From Chromera velia (taxonomy: Eukaryota > Sar > Chromeraceae), in contig JAHBMJ010005757.1 in NCBI GenBank assembly GCA_018398765.1, positions 15,001-74,245 of the forward strand: a stretch of DNA of 59,245 bases, in the 5' to 3' direction. A program made the translations under genes and the position numbers. Shown here piece by piece: positions 44,311-56,785 of the stretch. The notes beneath the pieces are model-generated. The model saw only the letters and a list, made by a program, of their open reading frames with translations, made no database searches and was not told the origin of the DNA. Numbering within the stretch: the stretch's first letter is position 1; each line of letters opens with the position of its first letter.

Positions 44311-44855
44311 AAATTGTTTTCAGTTGTTTTTACTAGTGTTTCTACTAACTTTCTAGTAGTTTTTAGTCGTTTCCCAGGCCGCCGCCGGCCCGGCGGCGCG
44401 TTTATTGCCGTACAAAGAGGCCTTTCACTCAGTATATGTCTAAGTCGATCAGCTGACTTTGATACAATTTGATGGTTTACCGTTTTTTTTAATTTATCCA
44501 TATATTGCTAGTCTTGCTTGTGATCGATGATGTTGCAAATTGTAGTGATGGAAATTGTCGCAGAAATTGACGTGACGGAATATATGATAGAGTTTTTTAA
44601 AAAACGGCTTTAAGTTGTTTTTTGACCTCAAGTCATTTAACATGCGTTTAGTTTAGTCTAGAAGTTCAGCATCAAAAATGCGTCAAAACTTAGGCTCTCC
44701 ATTTTAATACTCTCTTTAAGTTGTTGAGTTTGACGGGGGCCGCGATATTGTGGGACCAATGCCGGCCGGACCACTAATTTTATGGTGACACACAGTCATT
44801 AGTATGCAACGTTTAAACTATTTTTTAAAAAATTATTCTATTTGTCTTCCACTTT
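44311..44855. other. A+T-rich block with a GC palindrome
   Basis: A+T-rich flank of the minisatellite containing a near-perfect palindrome CGCCGCCGGCCCGGCGGCG (about 44381-44399) that stands out from its surroundings. No gene seen; it includes the 3' flank of the giant minus-strand gene. Confidence 0.7.
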
Positions 44856-47800
44856 TCAGTCGCTGATGCAATCAATACAGTCTCCAGGATGCCTTTTGCC
44901 CAAAGTACGAACAATGGCTTCTCGTAATTGTCGGTGCGTGACCTGAATGGAAAGCAAGAAGGAGGAAAGTAAGGGTAATGATTTAGCGAAATTCGAGAGA
45001 AGCAAAAAAGCTATGGGCAACCATACATCTGCCCATGAAGGACAATGTTCCAAATTTGACGAAAAGAAACGTCAATCCCCCAGAAAACTTGAATTCCGAT
45101 GCATGTAAAAAGGAGCAGTGAATGTCCATCAAAGTCTCCACCTAGGTACGCCTTGATGCCAAAAGAGACTCACTTACAAACTGAGCAGCTGATCGACTGA
45201 CCGGTTTCTGTAAAATCCCCGCACACCTCTGAAGAACGTACGGATCAAGGCCGAAGGAATAGGAGGACCCAGATGAAGATCTGGCGAAAGGTTTTTTTGT
45301 CGTCGCCGTCTCCCCATCTCCCTCATCCTCCAGCCCCCCTTCTCCTCGCAAACCCCCTTCTCGTTGTTGGTGCGTTGCCCCAGCAGAAGCAGCAGCAGCA
45401 GCAGCAGCAGCAGGGGACCGATCGAACACAGAGGCAGAAGCAGAGGCTCCAACAAAAGGAAGGTTACCGGACACCTTGGGACTAGAGGTCTCCTGACCTC
45501 GTCGCGCGTTTCTCGGGGGCCCGGGGGATAGAAGATCCGAGGGGACCAGAAGGATGATTGGAGGGGTCTCCGTCGGCTCTGTTACACCATCCCCTTCCCC
45601 CTCTTCCCCCTCCCCCTCCGAGTCCCCACCCCCAGTGCCATTCCTTCTTCCGGTACCCGCACAGATGTGTGCGTAGAGGTCCATGAACATACGGGAAATG
45701 TCTAGAGGGGTGGGGGAGCATCTGAAGGGTAGGACAGAAGGCTGTCGGGCAGCAGCTGGAACACCAACTTGGTTTGGGGAGGTCCCATGCAGTGGATCTC
45801 CTCTTCCCTTCACACTTCTTCCTCCTGTTGCAAAGGAAGACACTGACACCCCACGATGCAAAAGCGTCTGTGTGCCCGTTCTGCTGCTGTCATCTAGTGG
45901 GAGGTCTAAAATGATTAGGTCCGGCTTTGCGTCTTTCCGAGAGAACCCAAAACCCCCCCTTCTCCCCTTACTGCCTTTTTGCACTCCTCCATTGGCCCCC
46001 TTCAAAACTGTTCCTGTTCTGTGGGGCAGACTCTGCGTGTGCAGAGAGACGGCGACGAGAGTACGGGGATAAAGGAGGGCAATCATCTCAGAACGCGACG
46101 ATGCAAAGTGAAGTTGTGTCTGCTCTCCCGAGTTGTGCACTCTTCCGCCAATTGACCGATTCCCTTGACTTCCCCTGCCTACTAGAGGCCTGTCTCTCTC
46201 CCTTTCTTTTTCTCTGATCCTTCCTCCTCCTCCTCCTCCTCCTTCTGCCTCTTCCCCCTTTCCCTTTCCCCCAAGTAGTGCAGAAGAGGACGAGGAGGAG
46301 CAGGAGAGTGCAGGGAGAGAGACGGAGGGAGCAAGGCCTGTTCGAGAGACTCCAGTAAAGTTTGACCCCGGGGGGCTGATGTTCCCTCCTTCTCCGTCTC
46401 GCCCCTCCCCTCCCTTCCCTCTGGCCAAAGAACCCATTATGTCTCTCATCTTCCGAATAACCTCACCGTCTTTTGAGACAACTAAAGTAACCTGCCCTGT
46501 TAAAAGCTTTGTGCAAAGTCGAGAGAGAGCCTCACCACTCAATCCCTCCGTAGAGAGATCCTGAGTGTTGAATGACAAAGAGGAAAAGCCAAGCTGTCTG
46601 CCCTTGCTTCCCCCCCTTCTCGGCCGCAACCTCGCACCTTTTGTCTTTCTGAACAAATGGGGACAGGGGGACCTTGTGCGTCTCTGTCCGTTCTCACCTA
46701 ATGCACAAGAGAGATCAAAAGCAGAAGAGGCAAAAACGTTCGACACATCGGAAAACCGAAGTTTCCATATTGACACAGGGGAAGGGGCTGAAGGTTCTAC
46801 ACCACCTGCGTTGGCAGTGGTCATTCCAAATGTCTGCCTGAAGGCGTCTCCATTGGTCTCACGGGATTTATCGACTGGGGTGTTTGTATGTCTTTTCTGC
46901 TCTTTTTCTTTTTTCTTCTGTTGCCTTTTCTCCACCCTTCGGTGCTTTCTGGGAGATTTCGATTTTCTTTTTGGGAATTCCGAAGCTTGTGGTATCAGGG
47001 GGAGCGGTTCGGGTTCACTTGAAGGTCCGCGTTCTTCATCCCCCCCCTCTGCCTTGGTTCCTTCATTTTTCCTTTCCTTCTGGGTTCTGCCCAGAGAGAA
47101 CAGAACATCCAACGAGACCTGAGCACTCCCGTCCCTCAGACCGACCCCCCTCGTTTGATTAGGGTCGGAATCTGCTGCAGCAAGAGAGGGGGTGTTGCAC
47201 TGACGACGTTCAATGGTGAACTTCGAAAGGGAGACGCCAAAGGGAGACTGCCCCTTCGAGTGCGCATTCGAAGATCCCCCAGCAGTACTACGAAATAAGA
47301 TCTTCGTGTCTCGATTCGGAGAATCACTCCGAGAGGGGGGACCCGGGCCTGCTGCTGCTGCTCCTTCGTTTGCCGACTTCGATGCGGATTCTGAAGGTTT
47401 CTCCTTGTCTTCTTTTTGTGTTGCTGTCTGAGACGGATCTGGCGATTCCCTTGCTTCTGCTTTGGGGGGGAAGAATTCGGCGGAGAGAACTCCGGGAGAG
47501 ACGCCTGCAAGAAATCGTCTGAAGGACTCTGGAGAAGCCTCGAATGACGTGTCGGGACTCGAGAGTTCCTTTGAGGCGATGGTGTCGCGAGGTGGTCTGC
47601 TGTCTCTTCCAGAGGAGAGAGGAAGCTCACGGTCTGTCTTCAGTTTCTTTAACATCTCGACAACCGACACGGGTGCCTGGTTTTTCGGAGACTCTGTTTG
47701 TGTTTGTGGTAAAAGGGAAGGAGATCTGACGGAGATGGTGGGAAGGAAAATATTTCTCTTTTGAGCGATGCCTTCGCGAGAAAGTAATTCCGATGTGCCC

Positions 47801-48544
47801 CCTATTGCAGTCTGCAGGAACCTTAGAGTGTTTTCCTTGGACTCTACAGTTTCATGTTGTGGTGTGTCTTTCTCTCTGAAAGTCGCAGTTTTAGCTCTTC
47901 GCACCGCTTTGAATGCAGATTTTTGTGCTTTGCCCTTCTCTGTTGCGCCCCCTTCGGCTGAGTGAGACAGGAGCGGAGAGGACATGTGCAAGTCCAGTGG
48001 CAGAGTGTGGAACGGTGTTCTCTTCTCATTCATCAGGGCTGCGCGTGGCAGAGTGTGCAAGTCTGGAAGGGGATTCATCTTCATCAGTGTCTTCGAAGGC
48101 GGGGGAAGGGGGAGTGTGCCTTCAGCAGGCCCTGTAGAGAGGGAGGGAGACAAGCCATACAGGAGAAAGGGGAGCATGCGAGAGAGAGAGAGAGAGATAC
48201 ATGAGCATACCCGAGACGGAAAATCAAATAAATCACAGAGGGAGGCAGGAGGGGGCCGGGAAGGGAAGATTCATGCAAGATGCACATGAGAGAGAAGGGC
48301 AGACAGAAGATTAGGGCGAGAAGGGAAGGGAAGGGCAGGGTAAAGAACAATCAAGTGCAGAAAAAGAGAGGTAGGGAGAGAGAAAGAGAGAGAGAAAGAG
48401 AGGCAAGTCGGCAGCCTGCTGCGAAGATTCCCAACGACATCTTTCGTCAAAGAGCGAAGGGAATATCATGATTTATATCAGTCCGCTTAAATTTGCCATT
48501 CATTTCAACATTTGCATGACAACGTGACTGACAGACTATATCGT

Positions 48545-48576
<32 letters not shown>

Positions 48577-51500
48577 GGCAGGCAGGCAGGCAGGCAGACA
48601 GAGTAAGCAAGTGAATGAGTGGGTGGCAGGACGGACCGAGAGGGTTCTCAAATCTGTCTTCTACTGGTGCCTGTTTTGTAGCGTCGTCTCTCAATGCCCG
48701 TCTTTCTGCAATTGCCATTTGCCGCTCTTCTGTGGTCCAATGCACGATGGTGTCTCTTCCTGTGACTCCGCACCGGACTGCCATCAGCTTCTGCTGTTGC
48801 CAAGAAGGCACAAAGGTGTTGCGACGTACAAGCAGGGCCAGGCGTGCGTCCCCTGTGACATGGCTGGGAATTTTAGGGGCTCGTTCTGCATGCTCCCCCT
48901 TCTTGGGGGGAAAGAAGGTGTAGCCCAGTTCGTTCTCTGCAGCCTTCAGTTGTCGTTTTTTTGCCTTTGTCTGGATAACGGCGGAGCACCTGAGGGGCTT
49001 CTGATCGGCCCTCTTGCGAGAGACCCAATGGAGAAGAGGGTCTGCGCCGTCAGAGGCTGCATCAGGCAGAGGGGAGGCAGGGGGGAAGCGATGATGACAT
49101 TACAGAGCTGGGGTCCTTGAAATGCACCGCAGATGAATGAACGGAGAAGTTTCAGGCAAATGGAAGAATTCATTGATTCATATGCTGAATCGTGAAAGGG
49201 TATAAATTTGCACAGAAGGAAACGTAAAAAAGAAAAAAAGAAAGAAAGAATGAATGAAAGAATGAAAGAAACTTCGAGAGGATCCGGATTGAGCAGGGGA
49301 AAATCAGAGAAGGGAGATAAGAGAGGGAGTGTGTGAGAGAGCAGAAAGATCGAGAGCGGGGGGTAGAGGGACACAGCTGCGGCCTGCTCGTGTTCTTCAT
49401 TGGGGGTCTATCAACGTGCCTGCCTGCCTGCCTGCCTGCCTATTTGCCATCCCTAACTGGAGGGAGGCAGAGAGAGATGAGTGGAGCGTATTGACTTTCC
49501 GAAGTGACGGACTTACATTGGCTCTGCTTCGAATCCGAGCTTTGGAGAAACCCGGGTGAGCTTGCCAGACCAATCTCTCCACTCTTCTTCCGTATCATGG
49601 CTGCCAGTGGATCATACTTGGGCGACAGGGACCCTTCGTAGGAATCTGTCAGCCTCTGACAGTACTTCCATAACTGTAACTCCTTCGCACTCGCGTTGCC
49701 AAATTCTACAAAGTCCTCCAGATTGATTGCGAATGTCACAGGGGAGCCCTGCGTCTGTTCACCCGTCTCGTTTGAGCCTCCCGCTTTCCGGGCTCGACGG
49801 ATCATCCAATCGACTGTTTTCTTCCCGGGCATCAGACTGGTTTCACAGGCCACCATGGAGGCCAGCCTGTTCCTTCGTGTGCGTGCGTCAAGCTCGCCCC
49901 CTTCCGAGGGGGCCAGAGCGTCTCCCGTGGTCACGGTCACAGCCGCCATGGCGTTGGGCACCATGAGGGGGGGAGGGGCGGGAGCGGGTGCAATTGACTG
50001 TCTCGAAATGGCGTTACTAAGGGGCATCAACGCAAAGTTCTTCGGATTTTTGGAAAGTCGGAAGGCGGCGGTGGAAGAAATGACTGAGGTCATCACATCG
50101 TTCATTTCCGCTGCGGATACCCCCATGAGGTCATCAAAGTTTCTGCTCTCTTGTTTGCCTGGGCCTGCTTGTCTGATACCAGTTTTTGATCTCAGCAATG
50201 AATTCGGGCTGAGTTCGTTTTTTCGAGGACTTTGAGACGTCAACGTGCAGAGTGAAAAGGCCTTCTTGATGTTCGGACGAGAGCGAGATGGGGAAGAGGG
50301 AGAGACGGATCCATGAGCCTGTCTGACGGGGGAGGGCGGAGACGGGTGAACAGATGAGCTGCTTAGTGAGGCTGCTAACTGAGGTTTCCTTAGTGTATGG
50401 GGACTGTTGTCACCCTCTTCCTCGAGCCCCCTTTCCGACTCTGTGCTGTCACTTGCGGCATGAAGATCTTCACTCTCCATTGTGAAGGACTTTCCAGGCA
50501 CGTGTAATACGACGGTTTTTTTCCTCGCCATGGACGGAGACGCCCCAGAGGAGGGGCGCGTCAACGGAGGCGCACCGAGAGGCCCCGAAGTTACGGAAAT
50601 GGAGGACGGTTGAAGGGCGAAAGAGGGTAGAGGACGGAGGGGGGCCGCCTTGGCTCTGGGGCAGAATGCCGATGAAGGCCTGCCTAAATCTTCGGAGGAG
50701 CTCGCATCGGAGCCCAGAAGAAAATCGCCGCCGCGGCCCTTTCCCCCTTCTACATCTGAACCTGCTTCGCCGTCCACACCCAAAGTGCTCTTGAACGTGT
50801 GATGAAGCATGAAGCCAAGAGAGGCATGATAACCACTCGCAGGGGACTCATCTGCTGCGAGCGAGCTGGCTGCTACTCTCTTTCTGAAGACCTCGTGAAG
50901 AGGCTCCAGCGGCTGCGCGCCCCTTTTGATGTTTTGTTGGTCCTGCATGCATGCACGCAAGCATGTATATTCTTTCAGACAGCAGGAAAACGGGATGCAT
51001 GCAGAAACCAGAAGAGATGCCTTCAGAGAAAGGATCTTTCTCACGCTTTTTCTGAGAAGAGTCTGTGGTCAAAGGTACTCGACAAACTGAGTTTCGAAAA
51101 CACAGAGACGTGTTCGTCAGTTTTTGCTGCCGTTTCTCTGAACAAACAGACCTAGGTCCTCCCCCCGGAGGGTAACACACAAACAAAACTGGACGGAGGA
51201 AGCGTCCTTGGAACACATTGGGAGGCACGTGCAGTCGCTTTCTTGCTCTATGATTCTCTCTCTGGCTCTGTTTTCTTTTCTTTTCTTTTATTTCTCCCTG
51301 ACCTCAAAAAAGCTGCGGGCCCGTCTCCAAAACGCGCGCACGGCCGCCTGAGATGACAGAGCGGACGCCAGTCTCTCTGTCCTGCAGATTTTTTTTTTTG
51401 GTGAAGAAGGAAAAAAAAACTTGAACACAACCTCGAAAGGACGCATTCAGATCACGAGCAGAACCGCACAAGCAGAAGCAAGAAAAAACCTAGCGCCTCT

Positions 51501-54500
51501 GCTGCCGTCTCACTCACACCCTTCACCGGTCACCGTGACTCTCTTCTGCTGACTGCATTCTTTTGATTTGAGAGAGGACTCTGACTCTTCTTTCTCTCTC
51601 CCCTCCTCTACATCCACACTCGAGATTTCCTGCCAGTCTGATTGCCTGACCATCTATTGACTGCCTTGCGTGCGTCAATTACCTGTCTGATTTCCTGACT
51701 GACCATCTATTGACTGCCACAGAGACCTTCTGGCTGCACCTCTCCGCTCCCATGCATGCTCTCAGGAGGGGGAACGAGGAGGCGTCGAACACAAGGATCC
51801 GGGTCTCTCTCTCCGCAATCACCCGGTAGGGCCACCTGAAGGTGATCAGGCCCGCGTCGCTCACTCTTCTGCAAAGAGTCATCTCAAACCAAAACAAAAC
51901 AAAAGAAAGAGAAAGACGAAGCAGAGTCATCATCCAAACACTCAAATCATCGAGCTCTGCTCACGCATTCCGATCTAAATTCATCTGCGAAATCGGGGCA
52001 GGAGGAAACAAACATTCCAGCGTGACCATCCATTCAGACGAAAAATGGGACAGAAGACCAAAAGGAACTACCGGCCTATGCGTGCACGGGCCGGCCGGGT
52101 GCTTTCCTTCCGCAAACACCCACCCAGTCCCTCCGAGGAAAGCAACGCGTCCTTGCTTGATACACAATTTGGTAAGGGATGGAGGCAGCAATTGGAGGGA
52201 GAAACAGGTCCGCAAGAACAGATGCTCAGTTCATCACGTCTCAAAATTCATCGCTGGAATGAATACACTTTTCATTTGATCTTCAAATGACAAAAGAAAG
52301 AAAAAAGAATCCGTCAACAGCCCCCATATGCGTGCATGCACTGATGTACCTACCTACCTGCAGACGAACTCGATACCAATCATTTCCCGCTCTGTAAAAT
52401 TCACCAACCGGACTGCCTCTGTCCCATTCAAAACTTCTCCGCAGTCCGGCCTGGGGGGTACGTGCGTCCCCACCCCCACAGACTCTGAAAATCTTTCTGC
52501 CCGCCTGTTCACCTTCACACCCCAATGCCCCCCCAGACGAGAATCTCCCATTCCCTTCCCTCCCCCCAGGGACCAGCGCATCGCTCTTCTCTCCCTGTCT
52601 GCCTCTAGCTGTGCTGCAGGGGGACAGATCACTCTCGCGTGTTCACCCGCTTTCAGACGCTCTAAGGTCTCTCGCGCGTCCGCGATGGTTTCCTTCGGTG
52701 CGCGCAGCTGCGAATTTTTCCCGCGGCCCCTCGCCCCATCCCGAAGACTTTTGAGCATCTGCCGAGCTAACCTCGATCCCACCACCCGAGGTCTCCGTCT
52801 CTCTTTTGCCTCCTGTTCTCTCTTCCTCTCGAGGTGGGAGGGAACAGTCACCCACGCACTGCACTCCCCGTCAATGACGATGTACAGAGCCAACAGACCT
52901 CGCTGACAGGGAGGGGGAGCATTGGGGGCGTTGTTCTGCTGTACATGCGCATGGCCGCCTGCTGACGACTGATAGGGGTTCTGCTGCTGCTGAGTGCCCC
53001 CCGTCTGCTGATGGTTGGAAGAAACCGCTTGGTGCCCTTTGGGGGGGGCCCCGATGTTCCATGCCACGTCCCGGCCTCGAGACACCACTCTCTCCCTGAA
53101 AGTACACATGTATCGAGCATCAATCCGATGACACGCAAGGGAATGATTTGTCAGTTTCGCACTCGATCTGAAAACACCCCCCGCTGTCTGTAAAGCGTTT
53201 CTGTGCAGACAGAAATGTCATTTAAGTTTCAACTGACATGCGCTCAGTCTTTCGGAAGAAGGCGAACCTGTATTCAGTTCCTAAATCCTCACTCACTCAC
53301 TGAATGACCCTTCACTCCCTCCGCCAAAAAAGAAGGAAGGAAGGAAGGAAGGAAGGAAGCAATGTGCTTTGAATTAGATCACACACAGAGCGTTCTGACA
53401 ATTGCCCAGAAGGACAACACACACCGACGTACCTGCACATGGTCGCCAACTCCAGGAGCATGTCATCCGTCGCTTGCGAGAAATCCTTCAAGGATCGCAA
53501 GAAGAAGAACCGTCGCGCCAACCGCCCCCTCTGGAGGCTCTGCCACAACGCCGCTTGGGAGTGTTGATCGATCAGCAAAATCCGGGTGCCTGGAGAAGCG
53601 GCAAAGAAGGTGCCCGACAGGTTGTGGTTCGTTTGGAGTTGGGGATTCATCAGCTGGAGTCCAGATTGGTTCGGGTCTGAGAGGAGCTCTTCTTTTCTTT
53701 TCCTTGCGAGTCTTTTTTCCTTTTGGATCGGGAGACGCAGAGGAAAGGGAGGCTGCATGACAGCCCCGGGGATGAGCACATCGAGGATCAGGGGGCAATG
53801 GGGGAGAAAGAGGGGGAAGGCGGGGATCTCGGCGTCCAAATTCGCGTGCACACTGCTGCCTGACGGGGGGACTCCTTTTCCCCCCATCCCACTGCCGTCA
53901 TTTGAGGGAACACAGACGGGGTAAATGGACCTGCCAGGGATCATGCCGGGGCCCTCCTCCCTTTCTCGTGACTCCGAAGGGAGTGCCCCCCCCTCCCCCT
54001 CTGCTTCTGCAGCAAGTGAGTTGAAGACCTTCTTGACAGTGCCCTTGCTAGGAATGCGGAATTTGACAACTAGACCTGTGAGTACGACCATCAGGACACC
54101 GTTGGGAATGCCGAAAGAGGCACCTGGAGAGAGAGGGGGGGGGTGGAAGTAGGGGAGACGGAACGAAGGCGACGCGTACATGAAGAATCGACTGTCGGTT
54201 TTGTGCTTCTCGGGGCTGAAGACCTCGAGATCATGTTTATCCCTCTGGTTGTTCTGATTACTCCCGCTGTCCCCATTCTCTCCGTTGTCCGTATTCGCAC
54301 TCGGAGAGGGAGGCCTGCTTCCCTGGACGGGGCCTGAGAGAGAGGGAATCTCCCGAGACGCGGGGAAGGGGGGGGTGAGCGCGGATATGAGAGAGTCTCC
54401 GTATGCGTTGGCAGAGTGCTTCATGAACCCCCCTTGGGACTGAAACGTCCCGGTAGGCAGTCCTGAAGCATTACTGAGTGCAGCCGTTGGAGGGAAACCT

Positions 54501-55057
54501 CTGGACGGCCCGGCGTTGGCTTGGTGCATGGGGGGGGGTCTGGGTCTCCGCGGAAAAGTCAAAAGAAGAGCAGTGCGGCAGAGATAAAGGAGCCGCTGGG
54601 CTACGGATCTCCCTCCAATAGATTTCTCTAGTGCTGTGTTTGGGGATGATGAAGAAAGGATCCCAGTTTTGCCTCGGGGAACAGAGGCTGTCAGGCAGAT
54701 GCTGCTTTCTGCTTCTTTCCTGGCGTCCTCCTCGTCTGCCTTCCGAGCTTCTTTGACGAGTGTAGATGCGCAGGAGAATTGCCTTGGGCGTTTGGCAGCT
54801 CCATTTGCATCTTTTTCGTCTTTTTTCTTGTTTTGCTTTTTGTTTCCCGTCTCCGCTTTGTCTTCTTCTTCTTTATTTTCCTCAGCAGTCCACGCAGAAA
54901 TGCCCATCTTGAGGCCAGGATAGGCCCTGGGGTTCGAGAAGTTGGTGGTGATCGAGCTCTTGTTCTGAAGAATGTGGTCCAGAAGGTCGTCGGAAGGGCG
55001 GAAACAATGCTCGGCTATGCGGAGAAGCAAATCGACAGTGCCTGCGAAAGAGCAGAT

Positions 55058-55115
<58 letters not shown>

Positions 55116-55472
55116 TGGATGGATAGAGAGAGATGCGTGTTTGTGCGTCTGTATTCGTGTAACAGTCTGCCGGTGTTTCCAAATGAGGCAAAGAAAAGAG
55201 CAAAAAATGTGGGAAAGGAAGAAAGAACTGAACGTGCTCTTCCGTGACAATTTTCTTGGATGAAAAAAAAAACGAGCTAGAGTGCCGATGCAGCCCCTCA
55301 TATTGCATGGATGCAGGATTTTTCAGAGAGACTGCATGACTGTCGAAACACGCAAGGAACGGTCACAGTCACACACGACCGCGACAGAATGGTAGAAAGA
55401 CACAGACAAAAGCATTGACAGCATTCCAAAGTGAACAGGCACATGCACATGCACACACACGCACACACACAC

Positions 55473-55520
<48 letters not shown>

Positions 55521-56008
55521 GGTTCTCCCCCCTGAAGAGCGTTGTAGATTGCCTGCAGGACAGACTCTGTCCGTTCGTCTGTCGGGATGTTGCAGAGCTG
55601 CTCGAGGGTCTTCACTCCGTCTCCCTCCCCCTCGACGAACGAGAACGAGAGAGGGTGCGCAGAGGGGCCTTTTTTGGCCGCTTCTTCTCCCTCCTCTTCC
55701 TCGTCCACATTCGTAGTCCTCCCGCCACTCCTGCCTGTGTCATCGCCTTCTTGACTTGCGTATTCGATCTGACTCTTCCCATCGTCAGGATCAGTCTGCG
55801 TGCCTTCCTGCCTGAAGTACCTAAGGCCTCCAATAACAGCAAGGGCGGCTGTTCGCATGGTCACCCTTGCAGAGGACGGGAGCCGGCAGGACGGAGAAGA
55901 AGAGGAGACAGAAGAAGGAGGGGGGGAGGCCGATGTTTCCTCTGCCCGTTGGGCTTCCCTTCCCTCTCTCTCGGTCGCATCGTGTGGCACTCGTTCCGTC
56001 CGTTCCAT
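44856..56008 (-). CDS. Giant low-complexity protein with cNMP-binding-like and receiver-like domains
   Basis: Exons with agreeing phases: 56008-55519, 55041-53433, 53095-52358, 51868-51727, 51629-51520, 51381-51303, 50942-49517, 49056-48637, 48131-45178 and 44942-44856, about 2,700 residues. The start at 56008 (MERTERVPHD) is provisional. A cyclic-nucleotide-binding-like fold is split over exons 2-4: RRFFFLRSLKDFSQATDDML, RERVVSRGRDVAWNIG, LYIVIDGECSAWV, REMIGIEF and PYRVIAERETRILVFDASSF. Its phosphate-binding cassette is not canonical. The C terminus has a receiver-like pattern spread by long inserts: TLVVSKDGEVIRKMRDIM, PDLIILDLPLDD, PPIILLVPSDLL and AGILQKPVS. The phosphoacceptor Asp and the Lys are kept, but the acidic pair is replaced by Ser-Lys. 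Most of the rest is Ser/Pro/Gly-rich. Signalling scaffold is an inference. If a junction is wrong it could be two genes, most likely split near 51 kb. Confidence 0.7.
48545..48599. repeat. (GACA)n/(GGCA)n array
   Basis: Tetranucleotide tract in the intron between exons 48637 and 48131 of the giant gene. Confidence 0.93.
55059..55113. repeat. (CA)n-(GA)n microsatellite
   Basis: Compound tract in the first intron of the giant gene, close to the acceptor of the exon starting at 55041. Confidence 0.94.
55442..55518. repeat. (CA)n tract that forms the intron 5' end
   Basis: On the minus strand this is (GT)n beginning exactly at the donor of the exon ending at 55519 (GAACCAG|GTGTGTGT...). The splice donor therefore lies inside a microsatellite. 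Confidence 0.9.
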
Positions 56009-56785
56009 TGGCACCCACCTGCTGTACAAGATATAGATGTTGTCTGGGCTGTTTCAAAATCAATAGACAGGGAGCAGTCCTGTCGTATGAGCCGAAAGTC
56101 AATAAACGTGCGAAAAAGTCCTAAGAAGAGTAGACGGTGTAGCTGATAGAAGCTTTCAAGTCAGTACATTTTTGATCTCTGTCGTCTGCATGATCAATCG
56201 ACTGACTCAATTTCTCTATATATGTATGGTATACGTGACAGAATTGTGTGTCATGCATGAAGACTCAGATCATGCATGGAAGCAGCTAACATATGCAGTC
56301 CGTATTCTCTCTTTAGTGTCGACCTCTCCGGTCCTGTATTCATACCTTCTATAAGTTTAGTCTCCGGTCCTGTATATATCGGTGTGATCACTGCATGCAT
56401 GCATGCAGAAAGTAGCAGGCAGCTAGCTTCAGAGCCGGTTGGGGACATGCACGCCTTTGCATGATATTTGAGGCGCGGATGCAGTCCGCGCGCGCACGTC
56501 GCGCGACCCCGCGCGGAGCCTGCATGCATTGTCGATTAATCGGATCGTCGGATCTGCATGCATGTACGTGCATGAAGAGACGGCTGCATGGCATCATTGT
56601 AGCCTCACTGCAGCTCCTTGAGCTTACAGTCAGGCTGCTGGGCTTGTCTTGTCGTTTGACTGATTGATTGTGGCCGGGAATTAAGTCCGAATTCAGTGAC
56701 TTGAATCAGAACTCGACGTTGCTGGTGCATTGTGATCGACTCTGTGTCTCCGCATCTTTGGTCGTTCACTCACTGCACGTCCAAC
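56009..56785. promoter_or_regulatory. Divergent promoter zone, CpG and GCATGC rich
   Basis: Holds TATATATGTATGG (about 56219), GCATGCATGCATGCAG (about 56394), a CpG block with GTCGCGCGACCCCGCGCGGA near 56500 and further GCATGCATG copies to 56570. Five Met-less codons separate it from an alternative upstream start at 56732. Role inferred. Confidence 0.5.

Noticed and set aside
42966-44311. Minus-strand frames with an 11-residue charged period, like a coiled-coil protein
   Set aside because: The 11-bp minisatellite gives the same period in every frame; no start, splice sites or flanking coding sequence.
49696-50235. 179-codon plus-strand frame
   Set aside because: Antisense shadow of the large exon 50942-49517, which is phase-linked to neighbouring exons.
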